Shown here: in pieces, positions 15,579-23,147 of the stretch
Numbering within the stretch: the first letter of the stretch is position 1
Layout of the letters: each line of letters opens with the position of its first letter
Assembly: GCF_001665785.1 (NCBI RefSeq)
Contig: NZ_LZSO01000043.1
Location: 1-33,273 of the forward strand
Reading direction: 5' to 3'
DNA from: Mycolicibacterium peregrinum
GTDB lineage: Bacteria > Actinomycetota > Actinomycetes > Mycobacteriales > Mycobacteriaceae
Length of the DNA: 33,273 nucleotides
The notes under the pieces: model-generated
Database searches by the model: none
What the model saw: only the letters and a program-made list of their open reading frames with translations
Told to the model about the DNA's origin: nothing
Position numbers and translations under genes: made by a program

Positions 15579-16636
15579 CCCCGCGGATCGTGGCCCTCGG
15601 TGGAGGGCACGGGCTGTACGCCACCTTGTCGGCGGCTCGGCGGCTCAGCCCGCACGTGACGGCCGTGGTGACGGTTGCCGACGACGGCGGTTCCTCGGGA
15701 CGGCTCCGCAGCGAACTCGACGTGGTGCCACCCGGTGACTTGCGAATGGCGTTGGCGGCCTTGGCTTCTGACAGTCCGCACGGCCGATTGTGGGCGACGA
15801 TCATTCAGCACCGGTTCGGTGGCAGCGGCGCACTGGCCGGTCATCCGATCGGCAACCTGATATTGGCGGGCCTCAGTGAGGTGCTGGCCGATCCGGTCGC
15901 GGCACTCGACGAGCTCGGGCGCATTCTGGGGGTGAAGGGCCGGGTGCTGCCGATGTGCCCGATCGCTCTGCAGATCGAGGCCGATGTGGCGGGTCTGGAG
16001 TCCGATCCTCGGATGAGCCGGGTGATCCGCGGGCAGGTGGCGATCGCCACCACGGTGGGCAAGGTGCGCCGAGTGCGGTTGCTGCCCGGGGATCCGCCCG
16101 CCACCCGGCAGGCGGTAGAGGCCATCATGAGTGCAGACCTCGTGGTGCTCGGGCCGGGCTCGTGGTTCACCAGTGTGATTCCACACGTCTTGGTGCCGCA
16201 GTTGGCGGCGGCATTGCGGGCGACGACGGCGCGGCGTGCGCTCGTGTTGAATCTGGCTGCAGAGCCGGGCGAAACGGCGGGCTTCTCGGCCGAGCGTCAC
16301 ATCCACGTTCTGGCCCAGCATGCTCCGGACTTCAGCGTGCATGACATCATCGTCGATGCCAGCCGAGTGCCGAGCGACCGTGAACGGGAGCAACTCAGCC
16401 GCACAGCCAACATCCTCAATGCCCGCGTTGAGTTTGCTGACGTGTCCCGACCTGGTACACCTTTACATGACCCGGCGAAGTTGGCCGCGGTGCTGGAGGG
16501 GGTCCGGTTGCGCGCGACGGGGCCGGGCCGGGCAGTGCAGGAGTCCACCGTTCCCACGCCCGCTGCGAGGTCGGTCGACGTGGCGCACCAGGAACCGGCG
16601 CCGAATACACCGAGAGGGGACGATCCGTGGCGATGA
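15575..16636 (+). CDS. yvcK: YvcK/CuvA family protein (Rv1422-like)
   Basis: 353 residues of the YvcK (UPF0052, gluconeogenesis-factor) family. Seen motifs: GGGHGLY at 9-15, VTVADDGGSSGRLR (about 33-46), HPIGNLILAGL, and GPGSWFTSVIPHVLVP. The fold is related to CofD and binds UDP-sugars; the mycobacterial protein CuvA sits at poles and septum, links nutrient use to peptidoglycan synthesis and is phosphorylated by a PASTA kinase. The last 40 residues (about 313-353) are a Pro/Thr/Ala-rich tail beyond the conserved core. It starts by ATGA overlap with rapZ and runs 10 bp into whiA, so the three are one coupled unit. Confidence 0.94.
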   Translation: MTPRIVALGGGHGLYATLSAARRLSPHVTAVVTVADDGGSSGRLRSELDVVPPGDLRMALAALASDSPHGRLWATIIQHRFGGSGALAGHPIGNLILAGLSEVLADPVAALDELGRILGVKGRVLPMCPIALQIEADVAGLESDPRMSRVIRGQVAIATTVGKVRRVRLLPGDPPATRQAVEAIMSADLVVLGPGSWFTSVIPHVLVPQLAAALRATTARRALVLNLAAEPGETAGFSAERHIHVLAQHAPDFSVHDIIVDASRVPSDREREQLSRTANILNARVEFADVSRPGTPLHDPAKLAAVLEGVRLRATGPGRAVQESTVPTPAARSVDVAHQEPAPNTPRGDDPWR

Positions 16637-17610
16637 CAGCCGAAGTGAAGGACGAGCTGAGCCGCCTGGTAGTCAACTCGGTGAGCGCTCGCCGCGCGGA
16701 GGTGGCGTCGTTGTTGCGTTTCGCCGGCGGCCTGCACATCGTGGCCGGCCGCGTGGTGGTGGAAGCCGAGGTCGATCTCGGGATCATCGCGCGACGCCTG
16801 CGCAAGGACATCTACGACCTCTACGGGTACAACGCGGTGGTCCACGTGCTGTCGGCCAGTGGCATCCGCAAGAACACCCGCTATGTGGTGCGGGTGGCCG
16901 CTGACGGCGAAGCGTTGGCGCGGCAGACCGGATTGCTCGACCTTCGGGGACGCCCGGTACGCGGACTGCCCGCTCAGGTCGTCGGCGGCAGCGTCGGCGA
17001 CGCCGAGGCCGCGTGGCGCGGGGCGTTCCTCGCTCACGGCTCGTTGACCGAGCCAGGTCGCTCATCGGCGCTCGAGGTCAGTTGCCCCGGCCCGGAGGCG
17101 GCCCTGGCCCTCGTCGGTGCCGCGCGGCGACTCGGAGTCAGTGCCAAGGCCCGCGAGGTGCGTGGCGCTGACCGGGTGGTGGTGCGTGACGGCGAGGCGA
17201 TCGGTGCGTTGCTGACCCGGATGGGGGCTCAGGACACACGGCTGACGTGGGAGGAACGGCGCATGCGCCGCGAGGTCCGCGCCACTGCCAATCGCCTGGC
17301 CAATTTCGACGACGCGAACCTGCGCCGGTCGGCGCGTGCCGCGGTGGCCGCGGCCGCCCGGGTGGAGCGCGCGTTGGACATCCTCGGTGACGGGGTGCCC
17401 GATCATCTGGCCGCGGCGGGCAAGCTGCGGGTGGAGCACCGGCAGGCGTCGCTGGAGGAGTTGGGCCGGCTCGCCGATCCGCCGATGACGAAAGATGCTG
17501 TGGCCGGCCGTATCCGGCGCCTGCTGTCGATGGCCGATCGCAAGGCGAAGCAGGAAGGGCTGCCCGACACCGAGTCGGCGGTGACTCCGGACCTGCTCGA
17601 CGACGCCTGA
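16627..17610 (+). CDS. whiA: Sporulation/division regulator WhiA
   Basis: 327 residues. WhiA is a DNA-binding protein with an N-terminal degenerate LAGLIDADG homing-endonuclease fold (the ...RGAFLAHGSLTEPGRSSALEV region, about 125-145, is its second hallmark) and a C-terminal helix-turn-helix (ASLEELGRLADPPMTKDAVAGRI, about 275-300). In Streptomyces it acts with WhiB on sporulation-septation genes; in mycobacteria it is conserved without sporulation. The GTG at 16627 is chosen because GAGAGGGGA lies just upstream; ATG 16633 also fits and would overlap the yvcK stop as ATGA. It ends the rapZ-yvcK-whiA block. Confidence 0.95.
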   Translation: MAMTAEVKDELSRLVVNSVSARRAEVASLLRFAGGLHIVAGRVVVEAEVDLGIIARRLRKDIYDLYGYNAVVHVLSASGIRKNTRYVVRVAADGEALARQTGLLDLRGRPVRGLPAQVVGGSVGDAEAAWRGAFLAHGSLTEPGRSSALEVSCPGPEAALALVGAARRLGVSAKAREVRGADRVVVRDGEAIGALLTRMGAQDTRLTWEERRMRREVRATANRLANFDDANLRRSARAAVAAAARVERALDILGDGVPDHLAAAGKLRVEHRQASLEELGRLADPPMTKDAVAGRIRRLLSMADRKAKQEGLPDTESAVTPDLLDDA

Positions 17611-17682
17611 CCTGCGGCCGGCGGCTACGTCACGTGGACGCCGCGCCTGGTGTCTGTAAGTCATGCTTCGGTCAACCATGAC

Positions 17683-18021
17683 TCAGGGTCGGAGCCGCTC
17701 CCTGAACCCGGTCGCCGCTTGATTGTGGCCCTGTTGCATCTGGGCGAGGTCAACCAACTCGCCGTAACCCTTGCTCAGGGCCTCAGGATCCGCGGCGTTT
17801 CTCGCCACCCACGAAAGAAACTGTTCGGCAATGAGATCCACGATCTTGCTATGTGATGGATCCCGCAGATCGAGCATCAGGACATTGTGTTCATTCAGTT
17901 CATGGATTTCTTCTCGCGCCGGCCCCTCGGGCAGGGTGTCCTCAAGAAAGTCGAACAAGAATGACGTCATGGAGCTACGCCATGACCAGTCACCGTCCCG
18001 GAATCGAACAAAACCGCCCAT
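17683..18021 (-). CDS. Hypothetical protein, 112 residues
   Basis: I do not recognise a family. The protein is acidic and soluble, with no signal peptide or membrane segment. It begins MGGFVRFRDGDWSWRSSMTSF and has a helical, Glu/Asp-rich middle (REEIHELNEHNVLMLDL). Many codons end in A or T (ttt, gaa, cat, aat, tca), unlike the flanking whiA and tetR genes, which suggests acquisition. An in-frame Met at residue 18 is an alternative start. The size, acidity and lone position next to another orphan gene resemble small immunity-type proteins, but there is no toxin visible beside it, so that is a weak guess. Convergent with whiA across 72 bp with no clear terminator. Confidence 0.6.
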   Translation of the reverse strand: MGGFVRFRDGDWSWRSSMTSFLFDFLEDTLPEGPAREEIHELNEHNVLMLDLRDPSHSKIVDLIAEQFLSWVARNAADPEALSKGYGELVDLAQMQQGHNQAATGFRERLRP

Positions 18022-18284
18022 CCAGTTCTCCCTCTGCGGTCGTGTGTGCGCACCGGACTCGCACGTCTGTGGTTCGCGTATCGCCCGGCCGCACGAGGTT
18101 AGGGGAACGGATTTCAGTGCGCTGCCAATCCAGCCAAACTCAGTTCCGTTGGTTCTCGGCTCGTCTCGTCAGCAGCACTGCCACGTGAAGCTCACACGGT
18201 CGAACGCCCTTCCACAGTGACGGCCGGATCGACCGGGGGAACACCGGTTTCGGCTGGGCCGATTGGCCTACGCGTTCTGTGGTG
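18022..18284. other. 263-bp gap between two - strand hypothetical genes
   Basis: No convincing coding region. It should carry the promoter of the 17683-18021 gene. A weak hairpin (ACCGG/CCGGT on the - strand, near 18231-18247) lies about 40 bp past the stop of the 18285-18812 gene, with no T-run, so it is not called a terminator. Confidence 0.4.
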
Positions 18285-18812
18285 TCAGTTGTGCAGTGGG
18301 TGGCTACGGTATTCGGGCTCCGGTGGGCCGAATTCGATGGCGTTGTCGTCGAGGCCGTTGGTGATCGTGATCCGGTCGTGGGCGAAGCCGAAGCTGACCG
18401 CGACGATATCGCTGGCGAAGTCGGTTGCGCTGCCGCTCCACACGAGAAGTTCGACGGTGTGGAGCTGTTGTCCGTGAAAGGCAGCTAGCCGCAGACATGC
18501 GTCGTCTCGCCACGCCAGGGACATGTCCTTCTGGTCCTCGCCGTAGGCGATCGGCTCACTGGGGTCGATGCTGTTCCAGGTGATGGACAGATCGTCGACT
18601 TTCTGGTGGGTGAGCTCTACCTGCTCGCCCTCGAAGTCCAACAGGACGGGGCAGTCGGCGACCAACTCATCGTTGGTGCGGTTCCATACGAGCCAGCTAC
18701 GGGTGAGGCGGCGACCGACCTGGGCGTGCAATCGACGTCCGTGGGTGCGCGCAACGGTGTGGCGGCCGACGAGCCAGTGCGGCTGATACCCCGGGATCCC
18801 GAAGAAGGACAC
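18285..18812 (-). CDS. Hypothetical protein, 175 residues
   Basis: No family recognised. Soluble-looking, without signal peptide or membrane segment. It starts MSFFGIPGYQPHWLVGRHTVAR and has a run of beta-prone segments (SWLVWNRTNDELVADCPVLLDF, VELLVWSGSATDF, DIVAVSFGFAHDRITITNG) suggesting a beta-rich domain, ending in an acidic/Pro tail. The GTG start follows GATAAT (18819-18824 on the - strand) by 6 nt, consistent with a leaderless message. It is divergent from the TetR gene, so the palindromes at 18855-18906 could influence both. Codon use is less GC-biased than in the housekeeping genes. Confidence 0.65.
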   Translation of the reverse strand: MSFFGIPGYQPHWLVGRHTVARTHGRRLHAQVGRRLTRSWLVWNRTNDELVADCPVLLDFEGEQVELTHQKVDDLSITWNSIDPSEPIAYGEDQKDMSLAWRDDACLRLAAFHGQQLHTVELLVWSGSATDFASDIVAVSFGFAHDRITITNGLDDNAIEFGPPEPEYRSHPLHN

Positions 18813-18818
18813 GAGCCG

Positions 18819-18824
18819 ATTATC
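18819..18824 (-). promoter_or_regulatory. Possible -10 of the 18285-18812 gene
   Basis: On the - strand GATAAT lies 6 nt before the GTG at 18812. It differs from TANNNT at the first base, so the call is weaker than at the other genes. Confidence 0.35.
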
Positions 18825-18854
18825 CAGATCGTCTGCTGACTGGCCCGCGGCATT

Positions 18855-18906
18855 TTTCAGATAACAATCACTATCCGAAATTTCAGATAGCGACTACTAT
18901 CTGAAA
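18855..18906. promoter_or_regulatory. Two abutting 26-bp palindromes, likely TetR operators
   Basis: The proximal site (18881-18906) has perfect 10-bp arms TTTCAGATAG / CTATCTGAAA around a 6-bp spacer. The distal site (18855-18880) has the same 10-6-10 geometry with imperfect arms TTTCAGATAA / CTATCCGAAA. They touch end to end, and the proximal one covers a TACTAT -10 hexamer and ends 1 bp before the regulator's ATG. This placement predicts autorepression and possible control of the divergent gene. Confidence 0.8.
18895..18900 (+). promoter_or_regulatory. Probable -10 of a leaderless tetR promoter
   Basis: TACTAT lies inside the proximal palindrome, followed by 7 nt and the ATG. Repressor binding would block polymerase directly. 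Confidence 0.55.
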
Positions 18907-18907
18907 C

Positions 18908-19549
18908 ATGGCCGACGATCGAAGTGCCAAAGACCCGACGGCGATACGGCTGACACGAGCCGAGACCCAGGCTCGGACCAGGGCGGCGCTCTTGGACGCG
19001 GCCGCCCAGACCTGTGCCCGCAAGGGCTACGCCGCGGCGTCGGTGGACGAGATCGCGGCCGCAGCGGGATACTCGGTCGGCGCCGTCTATTCGAACTTCT
19101 CCAGCAAGGAGAAGCTGTTCTCTGAGCTGATGAATGAACGTGCGTCCGGTCGGCTCGACCAGGTGGCGCAGACCATCTCCGAGAACTCCGACGGACCACT
19201 GACCGCTCTGGGGCGGGTGCTCGTCGAGATTGCCGACAACGACATCGAGTTCGAGGCGATCCAGGCCGAATTCTGGTTGCACGCGGTGCGCAATCCTGAC
19301 GGCATGCAGATCCTGCAGGACCGGTCGGCCCGCACGCTGGCCTCGCTGCGCGAGATCCTCGCCGACGCGCTGGAGCGCAACGATGTCGACGACAGCGTCT
19401 CGTTGGAGGGCTTCGCGGTGGTGGTGCTCGCGCTGTTCCAGGGGCTGATCCGGCAGCGACGGATCGACCCCGAACGAGTACCCGAGGAGCTGTTCGGTCA
19501 GGCGCTGGCCTGGCAGTTGGCCGGTATGCCCAAGAAAGCCAAGGGGTAG
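18908..19549 (+). CDS. TetR/AcrR family transcriptional regulator
   Basis: 213 residues. The N-terminal helix-turn-helix (about 44-66) reads ASVDEIAAAAGYSVGAVYSNF with the following SSKEKLFSELM, typical of TetR repressors. The C-terminal ligand domain is helical and not diagnostic of ligand (TetR_C-type, EFEAIQAEFWLHAVRNPDG). The ATG is set by the TACTAT hexamer 7 nt upstream and the start of the conserved domain. Two abutting palindromes end just before the ATG and are the probable operators. The next gene, a membrane hydroxylase, starts 5 bp after the stop, so the pair is an operon and the regulator probably controls lipid or sterol-like hydroxylation. Confidence 0.93.
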   Translation: MADDRSAKDPTAIRLTRAETQARTRAALLDAAAQTCARKGYAAASVDEIAAAAGYSVGAVYSNFSSKEKLFSELMNERASGRLDQVAQTISENSDGPLTALGRVLVEIADNDIEFEAIQAEFWLHAVRNPDGMQILQDRSARTLASLREILADALERNDVDDSVSLEGFAVVVLALFQGLIRQRRIDPERVPEELFGQALAWQLAGMPKKAKG

Positions 19550-19554
19550 TCGCG

Positions 19555-20481
19555 ATGGATCCGTTGCGCATCGGGCTCTACGCCATGCCCGCCTTCTTCG
19601 TCCTGATGGCGGTCGAGTTCCTCAGCTACCACTTCGACAAAGACAAGGAAAAGGACGGCGATTCCGCCCGGCGTCCGGCCGGCATCTCCTGGCGGGATAC
19701 CGGCACAAACCTCTCGATCTACGCGCTGGGTTTCATCCTGCGGCCGTTGGACAAGTTCATCGCGGTCCCGATGGTGGCGATCGCCGCCGCCGTGACTCCG
19801 CTGCACCTCTCGGCCTCGCACTGGTGGGTCTGGGTGCTGGCCATCGTGCTGGCCGACCTGGCCTACTACCTGCAACACCGGATGTCGCACCGCATCCGGA
19901 TGTTCTGGGCCGCCCACAACGTGCACCATTCGAGTCGGTACTTCAACCTGTCGACGGCCACGCGGTTGTCCTGGCTGATTCCCGGATCGTTCCTGGCCAC
20001 GATCGGTTACGTCGGCTTGGCCCTGATCGGTATTCCGGCCTGGCTGGTCTTCCTGTCGCAGTCGATCGTGCTGATCTATCAGTTCCCGATCCACACCGAG
20101 CGCATCGACCGGCTGCCCCGCGCGATCGAGTTCGTGTTCAACACCCCGTCGCACCACCGCGTGCATCACGGCGCCAACAACCCTTACCTCGACAAGAACT
20201 ACGCGGGCATCTTCATCTTGTGGGACCGGATGTTCGGCACCTTTGTCGCTGAAGATGAGCCTGTCCGGTACGGCCTCACCAAGAACATCGACACCCACAA
20301 CCCGATCAAGGTGAACTACCACGAGTTCGTGGCCATGGTCGGTGACGTCTGGCGGGCCCGGACTTGGCGCGGCCGTCTCGGCTATCTGTTCGGTCCGCCC
20401 GGATGGAGCGAAAATGCCGATGCGACAACGGCTGTCGAAGCCTACGCGCAGAAGGTGCCGGTCCAGAACGCGATGAGCTGA
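19555..20481 (+). CDS. Sterol desaturase / fatty acid hydroxylase family protein
   Basis: 308 residues, integral membrane. The di-iron histidine clusters are all present: HRMSH (108-112), HNVHH (121-125) and HHRVHH (200-205), with an extra H180 in FPIHTE. Membrane segments lie around 5-25, 52-80, 88-106 and 145-178. Family members hydroxylate or desaturate lipids using oxygen and an electron donor; the substrate here cannot be read from sequence. A charged loop (DKDKEKDGDSARR, about 28-40) precedes the second segment. It starts 5 bp after the TetR gene with AAGGGG about 9 nt upstream, so the two are cotranscribed. A C-terminal soluble tail has no further motif. Confidence 0.92.
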   Translation: MDPLRIGLYAMPAFFVLMAVEFLSYHFDKDKEKDGDSARRPAGISWRDTGTNLSIYALGFILRPLDKFIAVPMVAIAAAVTPLHLSASHWWVWVLAIVLADLAYYLQHRMSHRIRMFWAAHNVHHSSRYFNLSTATRLSWLIPGSFLATIGYVGLALIGIPAWLVFLSQSIVLIYQFPIHTERIDRLPRAIEFVFNTPSHHRVHHGANNPYLDKNYAGIFILWDRMFGTFVAEDEPVRYGLTKNIDTHNPIKVNYHEFVAMVGDVWRARTWRGRLGYLFGPPGWSENADATTAVEAYAQKVPVQNAMS

Positions 20482-20546
20482 GGACGGGCGACCAGATCTG
20501 ATCTGCTTGCCGCCCATCCGCGACCGCAGCGGCTCCGAATACCTGA

Positions 20547-20569
20547 TGACGCCGCAGCAGGCTGCGTCA
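20547..20569. promoter_or_regulatory. Inverted repeat upstream of the SOUL gene
   Basis: Arms TGACGC/GCGTCA (23 bp overall, two further pairs inside) lie 19 bp before the ATG. No T-run follows, so it is more likely an operator or a 5'-UTR hairpin than a terminator. Function not known. Confidence 0.35.
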
Positions 20570-20588
20570 CGGGAAGAAGGAGCAAGCC

Positions 20589-21224
20589 ATGCTGGACCGC
20601 TTCACCAGCTTGATCGGCGACACCGTTGCGCTGGCCGGGTCGATCATCGGATGCCGGAGGGGCACCGAGGAACCGTCCTACCGGGCTGAACCGCTGGTCG
20701 ATGGGGTCGAGCTTCGTCATTACCTGCCGCGCCTGGCCGCCGAGACCACAGTCTTCGCAGCCGGCAGGGAGGCTGCGCTCCAAATCGGATTCCGCAGACT
20801 GGCCGGCTATATATTCGGCGGGAACCACCGCCGCGGCGCGGTCGCCGCCTCGGCGTCCGAACGTGAGACCACCCGAGGTGGGCAGAAGATCGCGATGACC
20901 GCCCCGGTGGCGCAGGACGGCGATGCCGAGCGGGGGTGGGACGTCCGGTTCTATTTACCGGCGGCATGGACGATGCAGACACTTCCCGAGCCCGATGACA
21001 ACCGGGTCCGGATCGTGGAGTTGCCCGCTCAGACTGTCGCCGTGCTGCGATTCAGTGGTGATCGTCGAGCGGATGCCATCTCTCGGCGCACAGGACAACT
21101 ACGGGAGGCGCTGCGGGCCACCGGCTTCGACAGCCCGGACGAGGCTACGGCCTGGTTCTACGACCCACCATGGACGCTACCGCCGCTGCGGCGAAACGAG
21201 GTCGCTGTACCGGTCGACGTGTAG
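20589..21224 (+). CDS. SOUL/HEBP-type heme-binding protein
   Basis: 211 residues. Family marks are the strand pair GVELRHYLPRLAAETTV, KIAMTAPV at 100-107 and the C-terminal FYDPPWTLPPLRRNEVAVPV. SOUL/HEBP proteins bind heme or related tetrapyrroles and occur in many bacteria with unknown physiological roles; binding is inferred. A short N-terminal hydrophobic stretch (TVALAGSIIGC, 12-22) could be a weak membrane or lipid-attachment signal, but there is no clean lipobox. The start has a strong Shine-Dalgarno (AAGGAG, 20577-20582). It lies 107 bp after the hydroxylase, so it may be separately transcribed. A hydroxylase using iron next to a heme binder is suggestive only. Confidence 0.88.
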   Translation: MLDRFTSLIGDTVALAGSIIGCRRGTEEPSYRAEPLVDGVELRHYLPRLAAETTVFAAGREAALQIGFRRLAGYIFGGNHRRGAVAASASERETTRGGQKIAMTAPVAQDGDAERGWDVRFYLPAAWTMQTLPEPDDNRVRIVELPAQTVAVLRFSGDRRADAISRRTGQLREALRATGFDSPDEATAWFYDPPWTLPPLRRNEVAVPVDV

Positions 21225-21322
21225 TCCGGGTACTTCGCTGGGCGTGCGCCTCCACCAGAAGGTCAGCGGGGTGATGAGTGAGCCACGCTGATGTCATTGC
21301 GGCGTTGTAGTGTGTTGCGACC

Positions 21323-21342
21323 AACTGGACGTCAATCCAGTT
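21323..21342. promoter_or_regulatory. Palindrome upstream of the ABC exporter
   Basis: Perfect 7-bp arms AACTGGA/TCCAGTT with a 6-bp spacer, 29 bp before the probable ATG at 21372 and just downstream of a TAGTGT hexamer (21307-21312). It has the size of a repressor operator; the cognate protein is unknown. Confidence 0.4.
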
Positions 21343-21371
21343 CACGACTCCCGATTGAGGCAGCGGCCGCA

Positions 21372-23147
21372 ATGCGACTGATTCTTGAGCTGATTCGCCC
21401 CTACCGGTTGCTCATCGCCGGAATCTTTGCCGTGCTGCTGGTGCAGATCGCCACCGGTCTCGCCGCGCCGTGGCCGCTGAAGGTGGTACTCGACAGCGTG
21501 GTCGGTCACCACCCGCTGCCCGGATGGCTGCACGGCATGCTGCAGCCGCTGCTGGGTGGCGAAACCAAGATGCACATCGCCGGTCTCGCGGCGATCATGG
21601 TCCTGGTCATCGCCGTGGTGGCAGCGATCGCGTCGTACATCTCCAACTACCTGACCGAAACCGTCGGCCAGCGCATCGGCAACGACCTGCGCACCCGCGC
21701 CTACCACCACTTGCAGCAGTTGTCGCTCAATTACTTCGACACCCACCGCGTCGGCCCGATCTTGAGCACGCTCACCGACGACGTCGACACCATCCAGAGC
21801 TTCGCGTCGTCGTCGACCCTGGGCATCGCAACCGACCTGCTGACCATCGTGGGGATGCTGGCCATGATGCTGTGGCTGCAGTGGGATTTCACGCTCATCG
21901 CGCTCGCCGTGGCGCCCCTGCTCCTGCTGTTCGTGTCCCGGATCCGGAAGGCCGTGAAGGCGGCGACCCATGAGGTGCGCAGACGGGAATCCGACATCGT
22001 CGCGGTCGCGGAGGAGGGCCTGCAGTCCATCCGGGTCGTCAAGGCTTTCGATCGCGAGGACATGCAGGAACGTGAGCTGGCGGCCGCCGGCCAGCAGGCC
22101 GTCGATGCGGCACTCAATGCGCGGCGCGTGAAATCGGTGGTGTCACCCATCGTCGGCGTCGTGGTGGCCGCCTGTACCGCGGTGGTGCTGTGGCGCGGGT
22201 CGGCGCTCATCCTCGCGGGAGCGATGACGGCGGGCACGTTGACCGTCTTCATCTCCTATCTGGCGTCGTTCTTCAAGCCGGTGCAGGATCTGGCCAAGCT
22301 CACCAACACGATCGCCATGGCCTCGGTCGGGGTGGACCGCGTCAACGCCCTGCTCACTGCAGAGACGTCGGTCGAGGAGAAACCCGACGCCATCGACACC
22401 GAGCGCATCAAGGGCGCGATCAGCTTCGAGCGTGTGGCGTTCAGCTACGACAGCGAGACACCCGTGCTGCGCGACGTCACCTTCGAGGTGAAGCCAGGCC
22501 AACTCGTCGGCGTCGTCGGGCACACCGGAAGCGGAAAATCCAGCCTGGTCAGCCTGATTCCGCGGTTCTACGACCCGAGCATGGGGACCGTCCGCGTCGA
22601 CGGAGTCGACCTGCGCGATTACAAACTTCACGAACTCCGCCGTCAGATCGCCTACGTATTGCAGGACACGGTCCTGTTCCGGGGCACCATCCGCGACAAC
22701 ATCGCCTTCGGCCGGCCCGACGCCGACCACGACGAGATCGTCGAAATGGCCAAACTGGCCAACGCCCACGAGTTCATCTCCGAGATGCCGCAGGGCTATG
22801 ACAGCCCGGTGGGGGAGCGTGGCCTGACCCTCTCCGGCGGTCAGCGTCAGCGCATCGGCATCGCCCGTGCGCTCATCCGGGACAGCCCGATCCTCATCCT
22901 CGACGAACCGACTGCGGCGCTGGACGCCGAGTCCGAGCGTCTCGTGATGTCCGCGTTGCAGCGGTTGATGAAAGACCGCACGGTGATCACGATTGCCCAC
23001 CGGCTCAGCACAATTCGTGACGCGGACACGATCGTCGTGCTCGAGGAGGGCCGCGTCGTCGAGCAGGGCACGCACACCGAACTACTCACCGCCGGCGGCA
23101 GATATGCCGAACTGCACCGCATCCAGTACGAGGACGAGACAACGTGA
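21372..23147 (+). CDS. ABC exporter, fused membrane and ATPase domains
   Basis: 591 residues from ATG 21372. Six membrane segments (about 1-300, exporter type) are followed by one nucleotide-binding domain with Walker A GHTGSGKSS (K389), Q-loop region VLQDTVLF, signature LSGGQRQR (487-494), Walker B LILDEP (D511, E512) and switch H543. As a half-transporter it should work as a homodimer. Substrate unknown; lipid or drug export is typical of the MsbA/LmrA-like branch. An in-frame ATG at 21291 would add 27 residues of low-complexity sequence; I prefer 21372, where the membrane domain begins (MRLILELIRPYRLLIAG), though its ribosome site is weak. The stop overlaps the next gene by GTGA. Confidence 0.93.
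   Translation: MRLILELIRPYRLLIAGIFAVLLVQIATGLAAPWPLKVVLDSVVGHHPLPGWLHGMLQPLLGGETKMHIAGLAAIMVLVIAVVAAIASYISNYLTETVGQRIGNDLRTRAYHHLQQLSLNYFDTHRVGPILSTLTDDVDTIQSFASSSTLGIATDLLTIVGMLAMMLWLQWDFTLIALAVAPLLLLFVSRIRKAVKAATHEVRRRESDIVAVAEEGLQSIRVVKAFDREDMQERELAAAGQQAVDAALNARRVKSVVSPIVGVVVAACTAVVLWRGSALILAGAMTAGTLTVFISYLASFFKPVQDLAKLTNTIAMASVGVDRVNALLTAETSVEEKPDAIDTERIKGAISFERVAFSYDSETPVLRDVTFEVKPGQLVGVVGHTGSGKSSLVSLIPRFYDPSMGTVRVDGVDLRDYKLHELRRQIAYVLQDTVLFRGTIRDNIAFGRPDADHDEIVEMAKLANAHEFISEMPQGYDSPVGERGLTLSGGQRQRIGIARALIRDSPILILDEPTAALDAESERLVMSALQRLMKDRTVITIAHRLSTIRDADTIVVLEEGRVVEQGTHTELLTAGGRYAELHRIQYEDETT

Noticed and set aside
17771..18220. 149-residue + strand open frame
   Set aside because: It mostly overlaps the better-supported - strand gene 17683-18021 and has a Ser/Arg-rich shadow composition.
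18231..18247. Terminator after the 18285-18812 gene
   Set aside because: Only 5-bp arms and no T-run.
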